DNA of 64,000 nucleotides from Phallusia mammillata (Eukaryota; Chordata; Ascidiacea; Phlebobranchia; Ascidiidae): NCBI GenBank assembly GCA_003260075.1, contig QLIY01000129.1:62001-126000 (forward strand), in the 5' to 3' direction. The position numbers and the translations under genes were made by a program. Position 1 is the first letter of the stretch; each line of letters begins with the position of its first letter. The notes beneath the pieces were generated by a model. That model was given only the letters and a program-made list of their open reading frames with translations. It searched no databases and was not told where the DNA came from. Shown here piece after piece: positions 15,672 to 29,000 of this stretch.

Positions 15672-17242
15672 TGTTGTAAAATCGAGACAAGAAAACACAC
15701 TTTACTAGCAATGTCGATCAAGAATTCGAAGAATAAAATTAAACCAAAACGTTCTATACCACAGAAGAGCTAACTAAAAGTGCAATGATAAGACTTCATC
15801 AAAAAAGAACAGTTGTTTTGACCTCAGAAAGGTACAACACCTAAACTCACTTTTGGTCCAACTATTATCACAATTTACCAACAATAAAAAAACCTATGGA
15901 AATTTCTAAACTTGTTCATTGTTGACTATTGTTGTAAAACACTAATTCTGTTTTTGAAGAAATTTGATATTTTTTGGTTGGTAATGTTTTGCACTTCAAA
16001 TTTTGGTAATTTTGTTTGGTACCTTACATTTTGTGGCAAACGGTAGAAACTTGCAAGTCTACTTTAGGAGTTGGGTACATTTATCAACTTAGTATTTGTT
16101 GAAGGTGTTCTTTAATTTTCTTTTTTGGAACTGCTTTACAAACGTCCACTCACTGCCTCTTTGGAGGATAAAAGATTTTTTTCGTTTTGTACACGATCTA
16201 GAAGCACTTACGTGACATTATCTGTTTTATTACAAGACTGAATTCGCATTTGTTGGGTTCGACGTTTGACGGCATCTGCGTGGTGCATTCACAATTCCAC
16301 ATGCAGAAAAAAGCGCAGGTCTGGGAAAGCTGTTTTTTCTCATGCCGGTCAAGCAGGTGGTGTTGATGGCTTGATGCGTTGCAGGCGAAGGTCACACTTG
16401 CATTGCGTATTTCGTTAGGTTTAAATCACATGTTTAGTTTGATTGCGTTGGTTGGGCACATTGGTTTGGTTGGCATAAGTTTACTTGATTTTTTTTTTAA
16501 ACTTATTTATTAAAGTTTATTACTTTAACTTAATGTTGTACTTGTCAAGACAAAGATTTGTAGAACAAATATTTTACAGTATTTCAATGTTGTTTATATT
16601 TAGAGCATTTAAATGTTAAATCTTTTTTAACAATCCAATGATTTTTTGCATAGGGTGCTATTTTTGCCATTTACTTTGTCATTTGTGTTTTTTGTTTTTC
16701 TGTATTCATGCTTTATTTCTATTTCAATGTTCTTTTTTATTCAAATGTTTCTTTGTTTTTATGGTAGTTTTTGTACAAGTCAGNTTTTACAGTATTTCAA
16801 TGTTGTTTATATTTAGAGTATTTAAATGATTTTTTGCATAGGGTGCTATTTTTGCCATTTACTTTGGCATTTGTGTTTTTTGTTTTTCTGTATTCATGCT
16901 TTATTTCTATTTCAATGTTCTTTTTTATTCAAATGTTTCTTTGTTTTTATGGTAGTTTTTGTACAAGTCAGGGATGGTTAAACCAATTATACTATAAATT
17001 TGTTAAACTGATGCCCATCTGAAAACTTCTACAGAAAACAAAACAATCTAAAAAAGTTCTGTGTCTGATTGTAGTTGATTTATTGAAAAATCTTAAACCT
17101 AAATCCAAAAAAGTCATATTCATTGGATTTGGTTGTTTTTACAGCATCCCCATTGATCAATAAGTACAACAGGGATTTGCATCAGGCAAAATGCAGCCTT
17201 GTGTATTACTTTAATTATCAGTGATGAGCACTAGCTGCCAGA
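15672..17242. promoter_or_regulatory. Divergent promoter interval between PGGT1B and ARFGEF3
   Basis: The two start codons face away from each other 1.57 kb apart, so both 5' UTRs and promoters must lie here or be fed from here. No TATA box or known motif is assigned. A sequence duplication around an n occupies 16570-16975. A minus-strand open frame at 16198-16395 has several Cys but no recognised homology and is not called as a gene. Confidence 0.5.
16565..16975 (+). repeat. Direct repeat of about 200 bp around a single n (unmerged contig ends)
   Basis: Text from acagtatttcaatgttgttt to gtttttgtacaagtcag is present at about 16576-16783 and again at about 16786-16970, separated by the n at 16784. 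The second copy lacks about 25 bp near 16605-16635. A contig end that overlaps the next contig but was not merged explains it. Confidence 0.75.
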
Positions 17243-20200
17243 ATGGATGGACAATCAATAGAGAAGCATCTTAAAACTCTGTTGCAAAATACAACAGCCA
17301 CACGATACAAGTTAATTTATGACCATGTTCAGCTTGCATTAGACACCATTGAAACACAAAAGGTCTCATATGCGTTTAAAGCATGGCAAATCAGGTACAG
17401 ATATAATTTTGTAGGTTTTTAGCAAAAATGTTATATATGTGTGACAAAATGTTTTTTTTTTTGTAGAGAGAAATGTGTATCAGTATTTAAAGAAGCCTTG
17501 GAAAGCAACAATCCTGCCCTGATCAACATTGGCCTTCAAGCCATTGAGGTAGGATTTTTATTCCATTATGTTGCTCATGCAACTTTTAACGCTGAAGTTT
17601 TATTGACACATTGAAAACACTTAAAAGAAGCTACACTTTTAGACTTATTACAAGGTGTAAGAATGTATAAAATATAATCATTAACTTTGCAAAAAAAATA
17701 TTATTTCCATTTATGTAGAAACTTTGTGCTAAAAATGATGTGAATGTTTTCAAATTTATTTTAAATAGATTTTGTGGTAGGCACATTGGTGTTTTAAATA
17801 TGACCAAAAATTGTTTGTTTCGATTCTAATATTTGTGTTTATGTACAATGAATTCTCAAATTCTTGTGTTTTTGTAGTATGCAGTTTTTCATCCGGATTT
17901 GGATGGTGTTACTGGAGAGGATGAGTGGGACGCAATGGATGCCAGAATCTTTGTTTTGCAGGTAGATAATTATGTCTCTTCACTTGTCCATATATTGCTT
18001 TGTGAACAATGACGCAAAGATTGGGCAGACTTACCATTTATACATATAGTGCTGATATCCACATTAATACATAGTCTGTAACATTCCTTCTGAAATGCTT
18101 ATAACATATTTGCAAATACAGTAAACCTAGGTTAATTCAGGCCTGTTTGAACCAAGTAAATTGTCTGGATTAGGATTAACCGATGTCAATAGGTTAAAGC
18201 TTTACTGGATTACAAAGTATTTCTACCTAGAGTTTTGTCCAAATTCGGGCAGGATTTACAGATTTTTTGGATTAACTGAACCTGGTTTAACCGAGAATTA
18301 TTGTAGATGTTTTTTCCCCACAAAATAACAAACATGCAAAAAATTGCATCCACAGTTCATCTCTTTAAGCAATGTGTTCCAATTTTCAATTTGATGTTTT
18401 ACCAGTATTAAAAAAACTTTTAACCTGCAAATTAGGTTTTGGATGCACTCAACTGTTTACCATATCTTGAACCAGAACACCAAGTTCATGGGTTGAAAAT
18501 TCTTCTCGGTCTCTGCTGTGACTTTGTCCCAAGTTTCGATGGAGAATTAATAATCAAAATTGTGCAAGTAAGTTTTTTTGCATGATGCGTTTCTGTGGTT
18601 TTTCTGCATGACAAATTGTTTTCAAAGAAGTTTTCTGTTTTTTTTAAAGAAATTGCTGTTTTTGTGCTGCTGCAATTTTAATGTTGGTATATTTGGCTGT
18701 GTAAGCTTTTAAGTGAAATTTAGGTTAAAACCACTATTTTATATTTAATGCTTATAATTTGCAAGCAGGTAAGTCTACCTGCATTTAAAGGTGTTACTAA
18801 AGCAAATGCTGTCTTGCATTAATCGTAGCAAACTGGTTACAAACTACATTTGTAATCTTTTTTTTATCATTTGTATGTTCATCATAGAGTCCTTCAGGGT
18901 TTTTTTAAGGTTTGGTTTGGGTGACCGCTAAGTAGTTTTAAGGGACCGCAAGTGTTTCATTTAAATACCAAAAAATAGCCATATTTGCTTTTGGGAAACC
19001 GCTGGAGAAATTTGGGGGGCCGTTTCGGTCCCCCAAAACACCTTAAAAAAAACACTGGTCATAAGTTTTTAGTGCAATTGCTTAAAAAGGGCCTGTATGT
19101 AAGACAAGTACCTAAGTTTGGCACAAAACAAGGTAATTGACAAGTAATTTGTCAGATTTTGAGCCAATTACTAGTGATGGGATGATACCAGATTATGAGA
19201 AGCGAGTACTATGTGTATATATATACCTTAGATATCGAGTACGAGTACGAGTACCAAGTACTTAAATATAGTGTTGCACTTAGTTGTATATCACTGGCTA
19301 ATTTATCTGCCATGGCCGGGTACAGAAGCACACACACAAATGCAGAAAATGTAATCTCCACACGATAGCGAAAAATATGCGTAACCTTGCAGAACTTTTT
19401 CCCAATTTTGTGCTGTCCGAAGCAAATATTGGCAAAAAGTTGCCCCTATTCTTATAGTGCAAACTGGCCTTAGGTATGGAACATTGGTATCGAAAACTGA
19501 GGCAAAATATTTCGACACCGAGTACAAGTATCAATACCACTGAAATCATTCGATACCATCGATACCAAGTACTGGGTACTCATCCCATCACTACCAATTA
19601 CAAGCCTCTTTGTTTAAGTTGCAACTGCCATAGCCATTTATTGATTTGTTGCTGTTGTTTTGTGGTTGTGCACAATTTTCAGATGTGTCTTGCATGTTGG
19701 CACAAGGACAACGATAACATTCACTCATCTCTGCTACAGCTCTGTGCTGCATATACCCTGCACACGCAAAAGGTGCGCTTACTGACCTAACCATGATAAA
19801 TTTGTGACAATTGTAGCTGTTTTTTATGTGTATTTTTGTTTGAACAATTTTTGCCATTTTGTTTTTTGTTGTTATTTTTTCATTTGTGTGAAAAACGAGT
19901 GTGCGGTATTAGCTTTAAAATTTGCTGGAAAAAAGCGACTGTTTTGTTGTATTATTAACAATTCACAGTTTTTGCATGTTTTTTTTTGTTGTAACTTCAA
20001 AATATTGAGAAAAACATTCTTTATAATCATGTATGCACAAAAGATTTACAATCAACTTGTAAATCTACCAGTTAAATGCCAATATATGCAGCACAGAGCA
20101 AGTAATTTCAGTCTGACATGTTTCTATTTATGATTTTTCCGCTTTAGTTTTGTTCGGCAAGCTGTGCAAAGCAGAATGTCAACTCTGATGTCCACTGTGC

Positions 20201-23200
20201 AGCTGAGAGTCTCGCTAGTCAGGCCGTGGACAAACTTGCCCAAGCTGATATTAAAGGAGGCATGCATGCAGGTATATGGTAAATGCTTGGTGACCGGCTG
20301 ATTCGGTGTGGCGCCTTTAATGGGCCTTGTGTACTGTGATTTGCATATGAGTGTGTCGTGATCGCTGGTCTGCATAGCCGCTTCGGGGCTGATCCCAGTT
20401 ATGAATTTATGCTCATCTTAATTTTCTAATTAGTACATATTGTTTTTGTCGATATTCATTTTCTTTTTTTTTTGTATAATGCTGGTTTCTTCCATGCATT
20501 TGGACAAGAAAGGGTGTTTCAAACTTAGTAAAATTTACATACATGTTAGTTAGTTATCCAAACTTGATTCTTCCAAAGGTTAGATGACCAAGTGGTTCGC
20601 CCACAGACCCCCCAAAACATAAAATGTAAAAATATTGTTTTCCACAAATATATATATGTATGGTTGAGTAGTGTTGAGTGTTTTTGGATTTGTTTGCATT
20701 TTGTTTCACCATTCAACCTTTTCGTTGCTGTCTTTGAAATGTCATGTCTATCTAGGAGTTTTGTGTGGTGATTTATGTAACAACAAAATCCATTGTTGGA
20801 CAGATTTATCGAACTCTATCTACTGACAAAAGTGCAAACAACTGAAATATTCGTACTTTAATGCAAGATTTTGTCAGTCTAAATATTAATTCTAAAAACA
20901 CTGCTGTGCTTAACACATGTCTTATTTTGACGAGAGTGTTATTTTTTAAAAATTAATAAGCAATTTCTGTTTATTGGCTTAATGCTTTTTCAAATTCGGT
21001 TTAAATAAAACAGAAACTGATGATGCTTTTTGAAGGGTAAATTTAATATTTCTGTTTTAAAAAGAAAATGAAAAAAAATAAATGATAAAACTATCACTGA
21101 TGGTTTACCACTTTTTTTAGCTTTTTTGGCAAGCATAATTATATTTACAGATAAACTGGTGGACGTGATTGGATTAGCCAAGTTTTTCTTGCAGCAAGTT
21201 AACAGATCAGAATCGGACAGTCAACGTGCTTTGTATCTTGAATGTTTACTGTCTGTGCTGAAAACATTAAAGTCATCTTTTGTTAGAAAACACAGCATGT
21301 TTGGAAATTTAGTCAGGTGTGTTGAAAGTTGTTTTTTATTTAATCGCCATAGTCTTAACTAATATTTAAAATAAAATTTAGATGTAAAGTAAACAATGTT
21401 TTTTAAAAGTTTGCTAGCGTCACAAAGTATCTTATTGTCAGACACTAAAAAAGTAATTGAATAAAATCATAACTAGCAGGTATATTATGTGTAACAAATT
21501 TTAACTAGCTTGCGTTTGATTTTTTTCTGTTGTTTATTGTGCGCTGTACTTCACACATTTATTTTTCCTGATGAAGGCAACCTGTATAGGCTGTTGAAAC
21601 ATCGGTACAAAATACAATTGGCAGAAGAGCTCTAAGTTTAGTATTATGCCTGACAGTAACAACTTATATATATATTAAAAATGTATGCATACCCCCCCCC
21701 CTGTTGAAACATCGGTACAAAATACAATTGGCAGAAGAGCTCTAAGTTTCGTATTATGCCTGACAGTAACAACTTATATATTAAAAATGTATGCATGAAA
21801 TTGATTGAAAATTTGTTTTTAGGCAAGATCTTTGTCCTACCCTTGCCTCAGTGATTTGCCTTTCACAAGTTGGAAGCAAAACTCGACTGATGACTTCAAA
21901 AAGATTTCTAATCAGAAAAAATAAAGAAAACAACTCGAAAAGTAAATTACTTTAAAAGGCATCTTGACATATAGAGGCCAATTTTTTGACGACGCTGATA
22001 ATAATCGTATGAGGTGCCTCTAACAGTGTAAATTAAAAAATAGTATTTGATACCTTGAGGCCTGGTATCTTTATTTAAATATTGTGAATAAATATGTATT
22101 TTAAAAATCTATTAATTGTTATAAAATATGATTTTAAAATTTCTTCTGCACATTTGCTTTAAACTTACTAAAAGCTATCATTGACCAAAAAATTGATCAC
22201 CAAATTTGTATTTTATTACAAACAACATCTTTCCACTTCTAGAACTGATGGTTACTCGCTCATTGATGCTACATAGAAAAGTTGCATTGCTCTCCATTGA
22301 ACTTGTGCGTCTAGTTGGCTGCGTTGCTTCGTTACGACCCCATGTTGCAGTTATCTTCACTCATCTCTTGTCAAGCGCAGCTTCCTCATTACATGGAGTC
22401 CCATATCTTATCATGAAACAGGTATATATGTGTGAACTTGAATTTTATATGATAAGATGAGTACAGTCCTGACATAGGTTCGAACCCTATCGCAGGATAG
22501 ATTTTTATAACCTGGGTTCACCACTAAGCCTGTGTAGAGACTGTTGCCTGGAAAGACTCCTGTTTTGGGTTTATATATATCCAAACCCAGGCTAGATTTC
22601 TTTGCAGTTCAATTCGGAATAATGCATTTCTTTAGGAGGCATTTGTGTTTTTATGGGTACAAAGCACTCTTAGCAATTTTCAATGGATTTTCTAATTATG
22701 ATTTAAGTACCTATTATCCATTTTGCTCCAATATGTCAGCTTACAGCTAACATGGGGTGTTTTATTAAAATTTATTTCCACTATTGGGTTAGGAAACCTA
22801 GGAAAAATTCGGTAATGAAAAGTTTTTATGTCCTGTCAAAGGCAAAGTCTTTATAAAACATATTGTCCAGCCTAATTTTCTATCATAGAGCCTCTATTGC
22901 TCTCATGGACGCCATTTTGTGTCCAAAATAGTACAGCGAGTATTGGAAAAAACACATAAATTGCCAGATTTTTGCAAAGAACTGGCGTCCTTGAGGCTCT
23001 ATCACGTAACAATCTGTTGGACAACTTGTGTTTTACAGAGACTTTGGCCCAAGGTGTCAATGGTAAAAACACCTTTATCAAACAACTGCCTAATTGGTGT
23101 TTATCAGACAATATCTGTTGTATCATATAATTGAATTCATTAAATTGTGCTGAATGTAGGCTTACACATTTTTTGAAGTAACTTAGTAACCTCTTCATTG

Positions 23201-26073
23201 TTCACTGGGTTTACCTCATAGAGCTTGGTATTTGACTTTTCCATGCTTGGCTTGTTGGGGAAAACCAGAAATTTTTGAGTTGTACAAAATAACCAGCCTT
23301 TTTAAGCTTCAGTGATTTTCCTCAGGGTGGTTTCTGTTACTCTTATGTTTGCCTATTTGGTCGAGAACCACAAGCTTTAACCCCCCCCCCCGAAACAGTT
23401 TTGTTATTTAACGAATCTCCCGCAGACAATAAAATGTTTTTATAAAACAGTCCAATATTATTAAGATTTAACACTGTCAATCTGTCATATATTATTAGCT
23501 GTGGCAGAAACCTGAAATTCTTTTTGACTTGGCCGGCCCTTTTCTAATACAAGATGTGGAAGAAAAGCAAAATGCCGCTGGAATTTTACAACTGTAAGAA
23601 TTTGTGTAATTCGTCCATTGTGTAAATTCTATTATTTTCAGATGCAACAAAACATATAATTTAAAACTATAATAAATTAAGTTTAATTTTACCTGAAACA
23701 CAATGTTGTTTAAATTTTACAACTTTTAGAATTGTTTAAAACTGGTAATTTTATTTTGTAAGGTTTTGAGACATATTGGAACATCGATTTTACAACTAAT
23801 TTAAATTAAAATAAAATTTACCTAAAACACACACTGCTGCAAATTTAAGAATAATTGACGAAGCAACAGTGACTTCCTAATCAAAATCAGTCTTTTGGGG
23901 TGAAATATATATCGTTTAACAACTTTGTTGACTGATTTTGATTAGAAAGCACTGTTGCTTCACCAATTATTCTTACATATAATTTTATATATAATCAGTA
24001 ATCGTGGACAAAAAAGATGCCTACTACGTGTGGGATAGATCCTGTACCAAACACTAAATGCTGCAAATTTAGTTAGAATTAAGTTTATTTTAAAATTTCC
24101 AATTTTTAAGATGCAAAAAATGTATCTTTTATGACTAATATGGATTGGAATTCAGTTTATAATTTAAGCGTTCCATTTTTATTCTTTTTACCGAATTGAA
24201 AATGTTGTTGGTATCACTACATAATGGGACTTTTTTCATAAATCGCGACAAAACTATTGTAAAACATTTTACAGAATTATACACGCTATGTCCCAGTCGT
24301 GTAATATATCTGGTGACAATGTCCAACAAGTAACAAACATTCAATCATCTGTATCTGCTGTCAATCAACTTTTAGAGACACTCGAAGAGGCCAAGAAGGG
24401 AAACGGACTTCGCGAAGAACAGGTAAGTGTTGAATATTGTTCTTCTGAGTAAAATCAAGTTTGAAATTCTCTAAATAAGTGCTGTAAAAATATAGTATGC
24501 CATTTATTTTTGTCAATAATATTAGATTTACTACTACTTTTCACCTGGTAATCCTTTTGTTAGTTGGCCAGCATATTATACACAAAATAAATCCTTGTTA
24601 GTTTCCTAGAACCCGAGTACGCAGTACAGAGCATCGCTGTTTTTATTGCCAGGGTTAGATTGAACAGCTGCACAAACTGACCCGAGCATTACATTTGCAT
24701 TCTCATGCCCTGCTAACATACGGAACTAGTGTGCGAAAGGGTATCCAAGAACAAAAATGACTGTTTTTTTTAAATGCATTAGATCAGGGGTTCCCAACCT
24801 TTTTACGATCCTGTACCACCTGGACGCTCTGCACTGCCACGCGTACCACCATAGATCCCCCCCCCCCTTTGTTGACTGATTTTGATTAGAAAGCACTGTT
24901 GCTTCGTCAATTATTCTTACATATAATTTTATATAAAATCAGTGATCGTCGACAAAAAATATGCCTACTACTTGTGGGATAGATCCTGTACCAAACACTA
25001 AATGCTGCAAATTTAGTTAGAATTAAGTTTATTTTAAAATTTCCAATTTTTAAGATGCAAAAAATGTATCTTTTATGACTAATATGGATTGGAATTCAGT
25101 TTATAATTTAAGCGTTCCATTTTTATTCTTTTTACCGAATTGAAAATGTTGTTGGTATCACTACATAATGGGACTTTTTTCATAAATCGCGACAAAACTA
25201 TTGTNCTGGGGCCTCTGCTGCTTCATACACAGCTGGTGTCATAAGGGACCTTCAAAAGCTACAATAATAGCATTAAATTGGGAATTTTTGTGATGTTGCA
25301 ATGCATCTTGCACCTGTGCATTATGCTTGGTGTTCAACCAAACAGAACATTTGTATTTTTGGCCCATCCTAACTCACTGCTACTTTTCCTTACAGATCAT
25401 GCATTTTTTTCAACTTCCAATCACACCCACCTTGTCTGATGAAGAGATATCAGATGACAGTTCGTCAGAAAACCTCGTTTCGGCTACAGAGGATCAACTT
25501 GAAGAAATAAATTTGTCTGACAACAAGCATGCTGATAAAAGTGACCAAAACGAGACACAGGATTTTGATGAATCTGAAAGTTTGCAGCAAAAGGTATTTT
25601 TAAGTTTTGTGACTATGGGAATTTTTGTTGAAAAATATATAACAGCATTCAGAAACATAATTAGAGACAGGGTATTTTGGAATCATGTTTATGTCTTATA
25701 TTAAACATTTTGAAATAATAAACACTGGATTAGAATAAATTAATTTTGTAGACCCCATCTAATCAGGCCTTTATGAATCCCAATCCCTAGGTTAATATTA
25801 ACAATATCTTTAAGATACTACATAAGTTAGGTATGTACTTACGGTCGTCTATATCTATAAACAAAAATGTGAAGTATATATTATTGTTATTTGGACACAA
25901 CATACGGGTTATTTTGCAGAAACTACCTATGTTCAAGTCATTAAGTGACATGCATCGAAGTTATTTGTCAGAAGATGATGATATTTGGATGTCCTCGGAA
26001 GATTTGAGGTCCCCTGCATCCCCATGCTATCAGTCTGCAGCAGAAGAGGAGGAACCTTTACAAATGGATGAAG
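17243..26073 (+). CDS. ARFGEF3: ARFGEF3 exons 1-13 (N-terminal DCB/HUS-like region)
   Basis: Exons: 17243-17394, 17467-17548, 17878-17961, 18436-18567, 19683-19772, 20148-20271, 21151-21316, 21823-21941, 22243-22421, 23499-23593, 24275-24422, 25396-25593, 25920-26073. Phases agree at every junction. Exon 2 has REKCVSVFKEALES, exon 7 ALYLECLLSVLKTL, exon 9 IELVRLVG and exon 11 a helical AVNQLLETLEEAKKGNGLRE stretch. Exons 12 and 13 are acidic and Ser-rich (EEISDDSSSENL, LSEDDDIWMSSEDLRSP), suggesting a disordered, phosphorylatable linker as in vertebrate BIG3. Confidence 0.9.
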
Positions 26074-29000
26074 GTAAAAAAAACGCGCAAGTGTTACAAG
26101 TTGTGTAAAACATAAAATAAATTACTCCATCTATTCTATACCATTCAATGCATTTAAATCTCTGGGAAAAAGGACAAGAAATTGCAGTTTTGATGGGTTT
26201 TAAGAAAAAACAAATTCACAGTGGTTACAATTTGTGTAAAACATAAAATCAATTACTCCATCTATAACATTCAATTCGTTTTAATCTCTGGGAAAAAGGA
26301 CAACAAATTGCAGTTTTGATGGGTTTTACAGGAATTTTCTTGACTTTCTCTACTGTTACAAATCCCATTATGGGTGTAGGGCCCATGTAGACATGAAAAG
26401 CAACATTTTCAAACTTTTGAATAGCCACAATAATGTTTTCATACTAAACATGTTGCTATGTTGTGCCATTCCCCAATACAGTAAGATCAATGAATATTGT
26501 TTCAGTGTCAATATATCTTATGTTTGGTAAAATGGAACAGCAAATTTTGGTTGGTGATCAACATGTATAAAATTTTCTTAAATTTGAGATATAAAAATAA
26601 ATCATTTCATGCTCTGTTTTTGTCCAGTGGCTGCCAAAATACACAAAGAGCTGTCATCAGCCTCATCAACAACCTCCACAAACACTGCAACTGACGATGA
26701 ATCCGACAATGGCACATATCATAAGGTACAACACCTAAATATGAAAATGAGTTGAAAAGTTAAAGCATGCTCTACATGTAGGAATCAGATGGAGACATTG
26801 ACAAATATATGGAGGAAGCTGTTTCATCTGGTGGTAAATTGAATGCGGAGTCTTGTAAGTAATGCTGCATAAAATTGATTTTTTTTCTAGCAATATCTAT
26901 CCACAAGGGTTTTTGGTGCACCAACATATGATATATAACATATCGTCCATGAAGGGCAGATTTTCTGTTGCTGGTTAGTTTTTTGGCTGTGTGTTGAAAT
27001 ATATTTTCCCACAAACCAAATAAGCCACATCAAGTTGACCCATAGGCATTCAATTCTTATCTTATAATATAAAGTGACACATTTTTTGTCAATACGGGGG
27101 GGGGGAACAAACCAAATAAGCCAAATCAGGTTGACCCACAGAAATTCAATTCTTATCTTATAATATAAAGTGACACATTTTTTGTCAATACCTTTCACAA
27201 TATTTTAACCTACTTCTTAAAAGTCAACATCAAGAAAATTCAGTGTGAAAAACCACTAAATCTGTCGCTATGTTTTAGGGGGGGGGGCAACCTACTTCTT
27301 AAAAGTCAACATCATAGAAATCTAGCTCAACATGTTAGAAAAAGATGAACATAAATACATACTGGACTCAGCCCTCAAGCGCTAATGCAGACCAGTGACA
27401 ACATACTCATTTATAAATCATAGTACGCTAGGCCTATTGAAGACATTACACCACATCAAGCCAGTCTCCCAGGCATTCCTGTATGACAAGGCGTAGGATA
27501 GAAAAATCTATGCCTACAGTTGTATTTGAACCCCAATAGGAGTCTTCCTGGGATTCATGCTCTACCAACTGTGTTACACAGGCTTAGTGGTGAGTCTGCC
27601 ACAAGTCTTAATTCGGTGCCATGCCTTCCATAGGTTTGACACATCAGTGTATGAGATCAGCAAATCATGTAGCATTACTGGTTACTGTCAATGGACATTT
27701 TGTAACAGAACTGGCTGAAAAATATGACTTTTGTGATAGAACCGGCTGACAACAAAATTGAATTCCACCACTGCCTGACATACTATCATAATAGAAATTT
27801 AGGCTTCAATTTAACCAAGCCTAAACTTAACCAATCAATTGTATTGTTTCTTATCCTTTAGTGACCCCAAGTGCAGAAGAAGAACGAGATCGAATTATTG
27901 CCAGACGTCACATCAAGTATATTCAAGAAATCCTTCCCCAACTCTTGAAATCTCCTGATATTGCAACAGTTGATCAAGAACTTCAGCAAGCAGCTTCTTT
28001 GTTTTGCCACGGTAAGAACTTAACTAATTATACAAGTTTTGCTTGATGTTTATATGTTGACATATGTTAATATTTAAATCGGCGCACTTGTGTGGCAGAA
28101 TCATAAGTATTATTGGGGGCAAAGAATGCATTCAATTAAAAGTTTGTGTTAGATGTGTATTTCATTATTATTATGTATTTCATTTACAGCCAATAGCTGC
28201 TTGCATTAACCACAATTGAAACGTGGTATCTGTTACCCAGAATGTAACCAAAAACCGAAACTTTGTTAGTCATGTTGACCATGAGTGTATCCAAAAATTC
28301 CTTATAAATTTGGGACCACTGGGTTAGAGCATGAAGACGTTTTAGGCCTTTTAAAAACTGCCTTTTAAACAAATTATATTGATAAATGATTGCCCACTTA
28401 TTTTTCTTTGTCAATTTTTATTCTCCAAAGAATGGTAAATATGTATCTGGATTTGTATGAAATTCTATTCGTAAATTTCCTAGTTGTAAAAGTCTTTAGT
28501 CTTATGTAGAAATCTATGCAACATGGAAGGTGGAGTGTCTATCTGTGCAGGCTGACAGCTTGTACATTCTCTCCTATGCAACATTGCTTCTAGCTCTGCG
28601 TCTGCATTTGAATGGCCACTACACAGGCTCGGGAGCGCATCTACCATGTATAAAGGTACTAACAAAGGTTAAACTTATTTCTTATGTACCTATTTTGTAT
28701 CAATTTTTAATATTGTTTGTGGGTTGAAATGATGCTAAAAGCATTTCATATTTGTACTAATCTGTATGTTTCATTTTATTCTCGTTGGGCGGGCAACGCC
28801 ATGTGTTAAATGAGTCTGCTTTTCAGCTGCCTGTTTTATTGCAAGTCCGTTGAATCATTTTTAATTTTTAATAACTTGAGCAGTTGGTAACCTTAACTTC
28901 AACCTATGGGGAACCACTGCATTGGAGCAATGCTGCTTAAGTTTCTTGCTCAGGAAAACACAAGTGACTGAGATAGGATTAGAACCCACATCCTTGTGAA

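Noticed and set aside
16198-16395. Minus-strand Cys-rich open frame
   Set aside because: Spacing of Cys fits no known domain, there are no consistent splice sites, and it lies in the divergent promoter interval.
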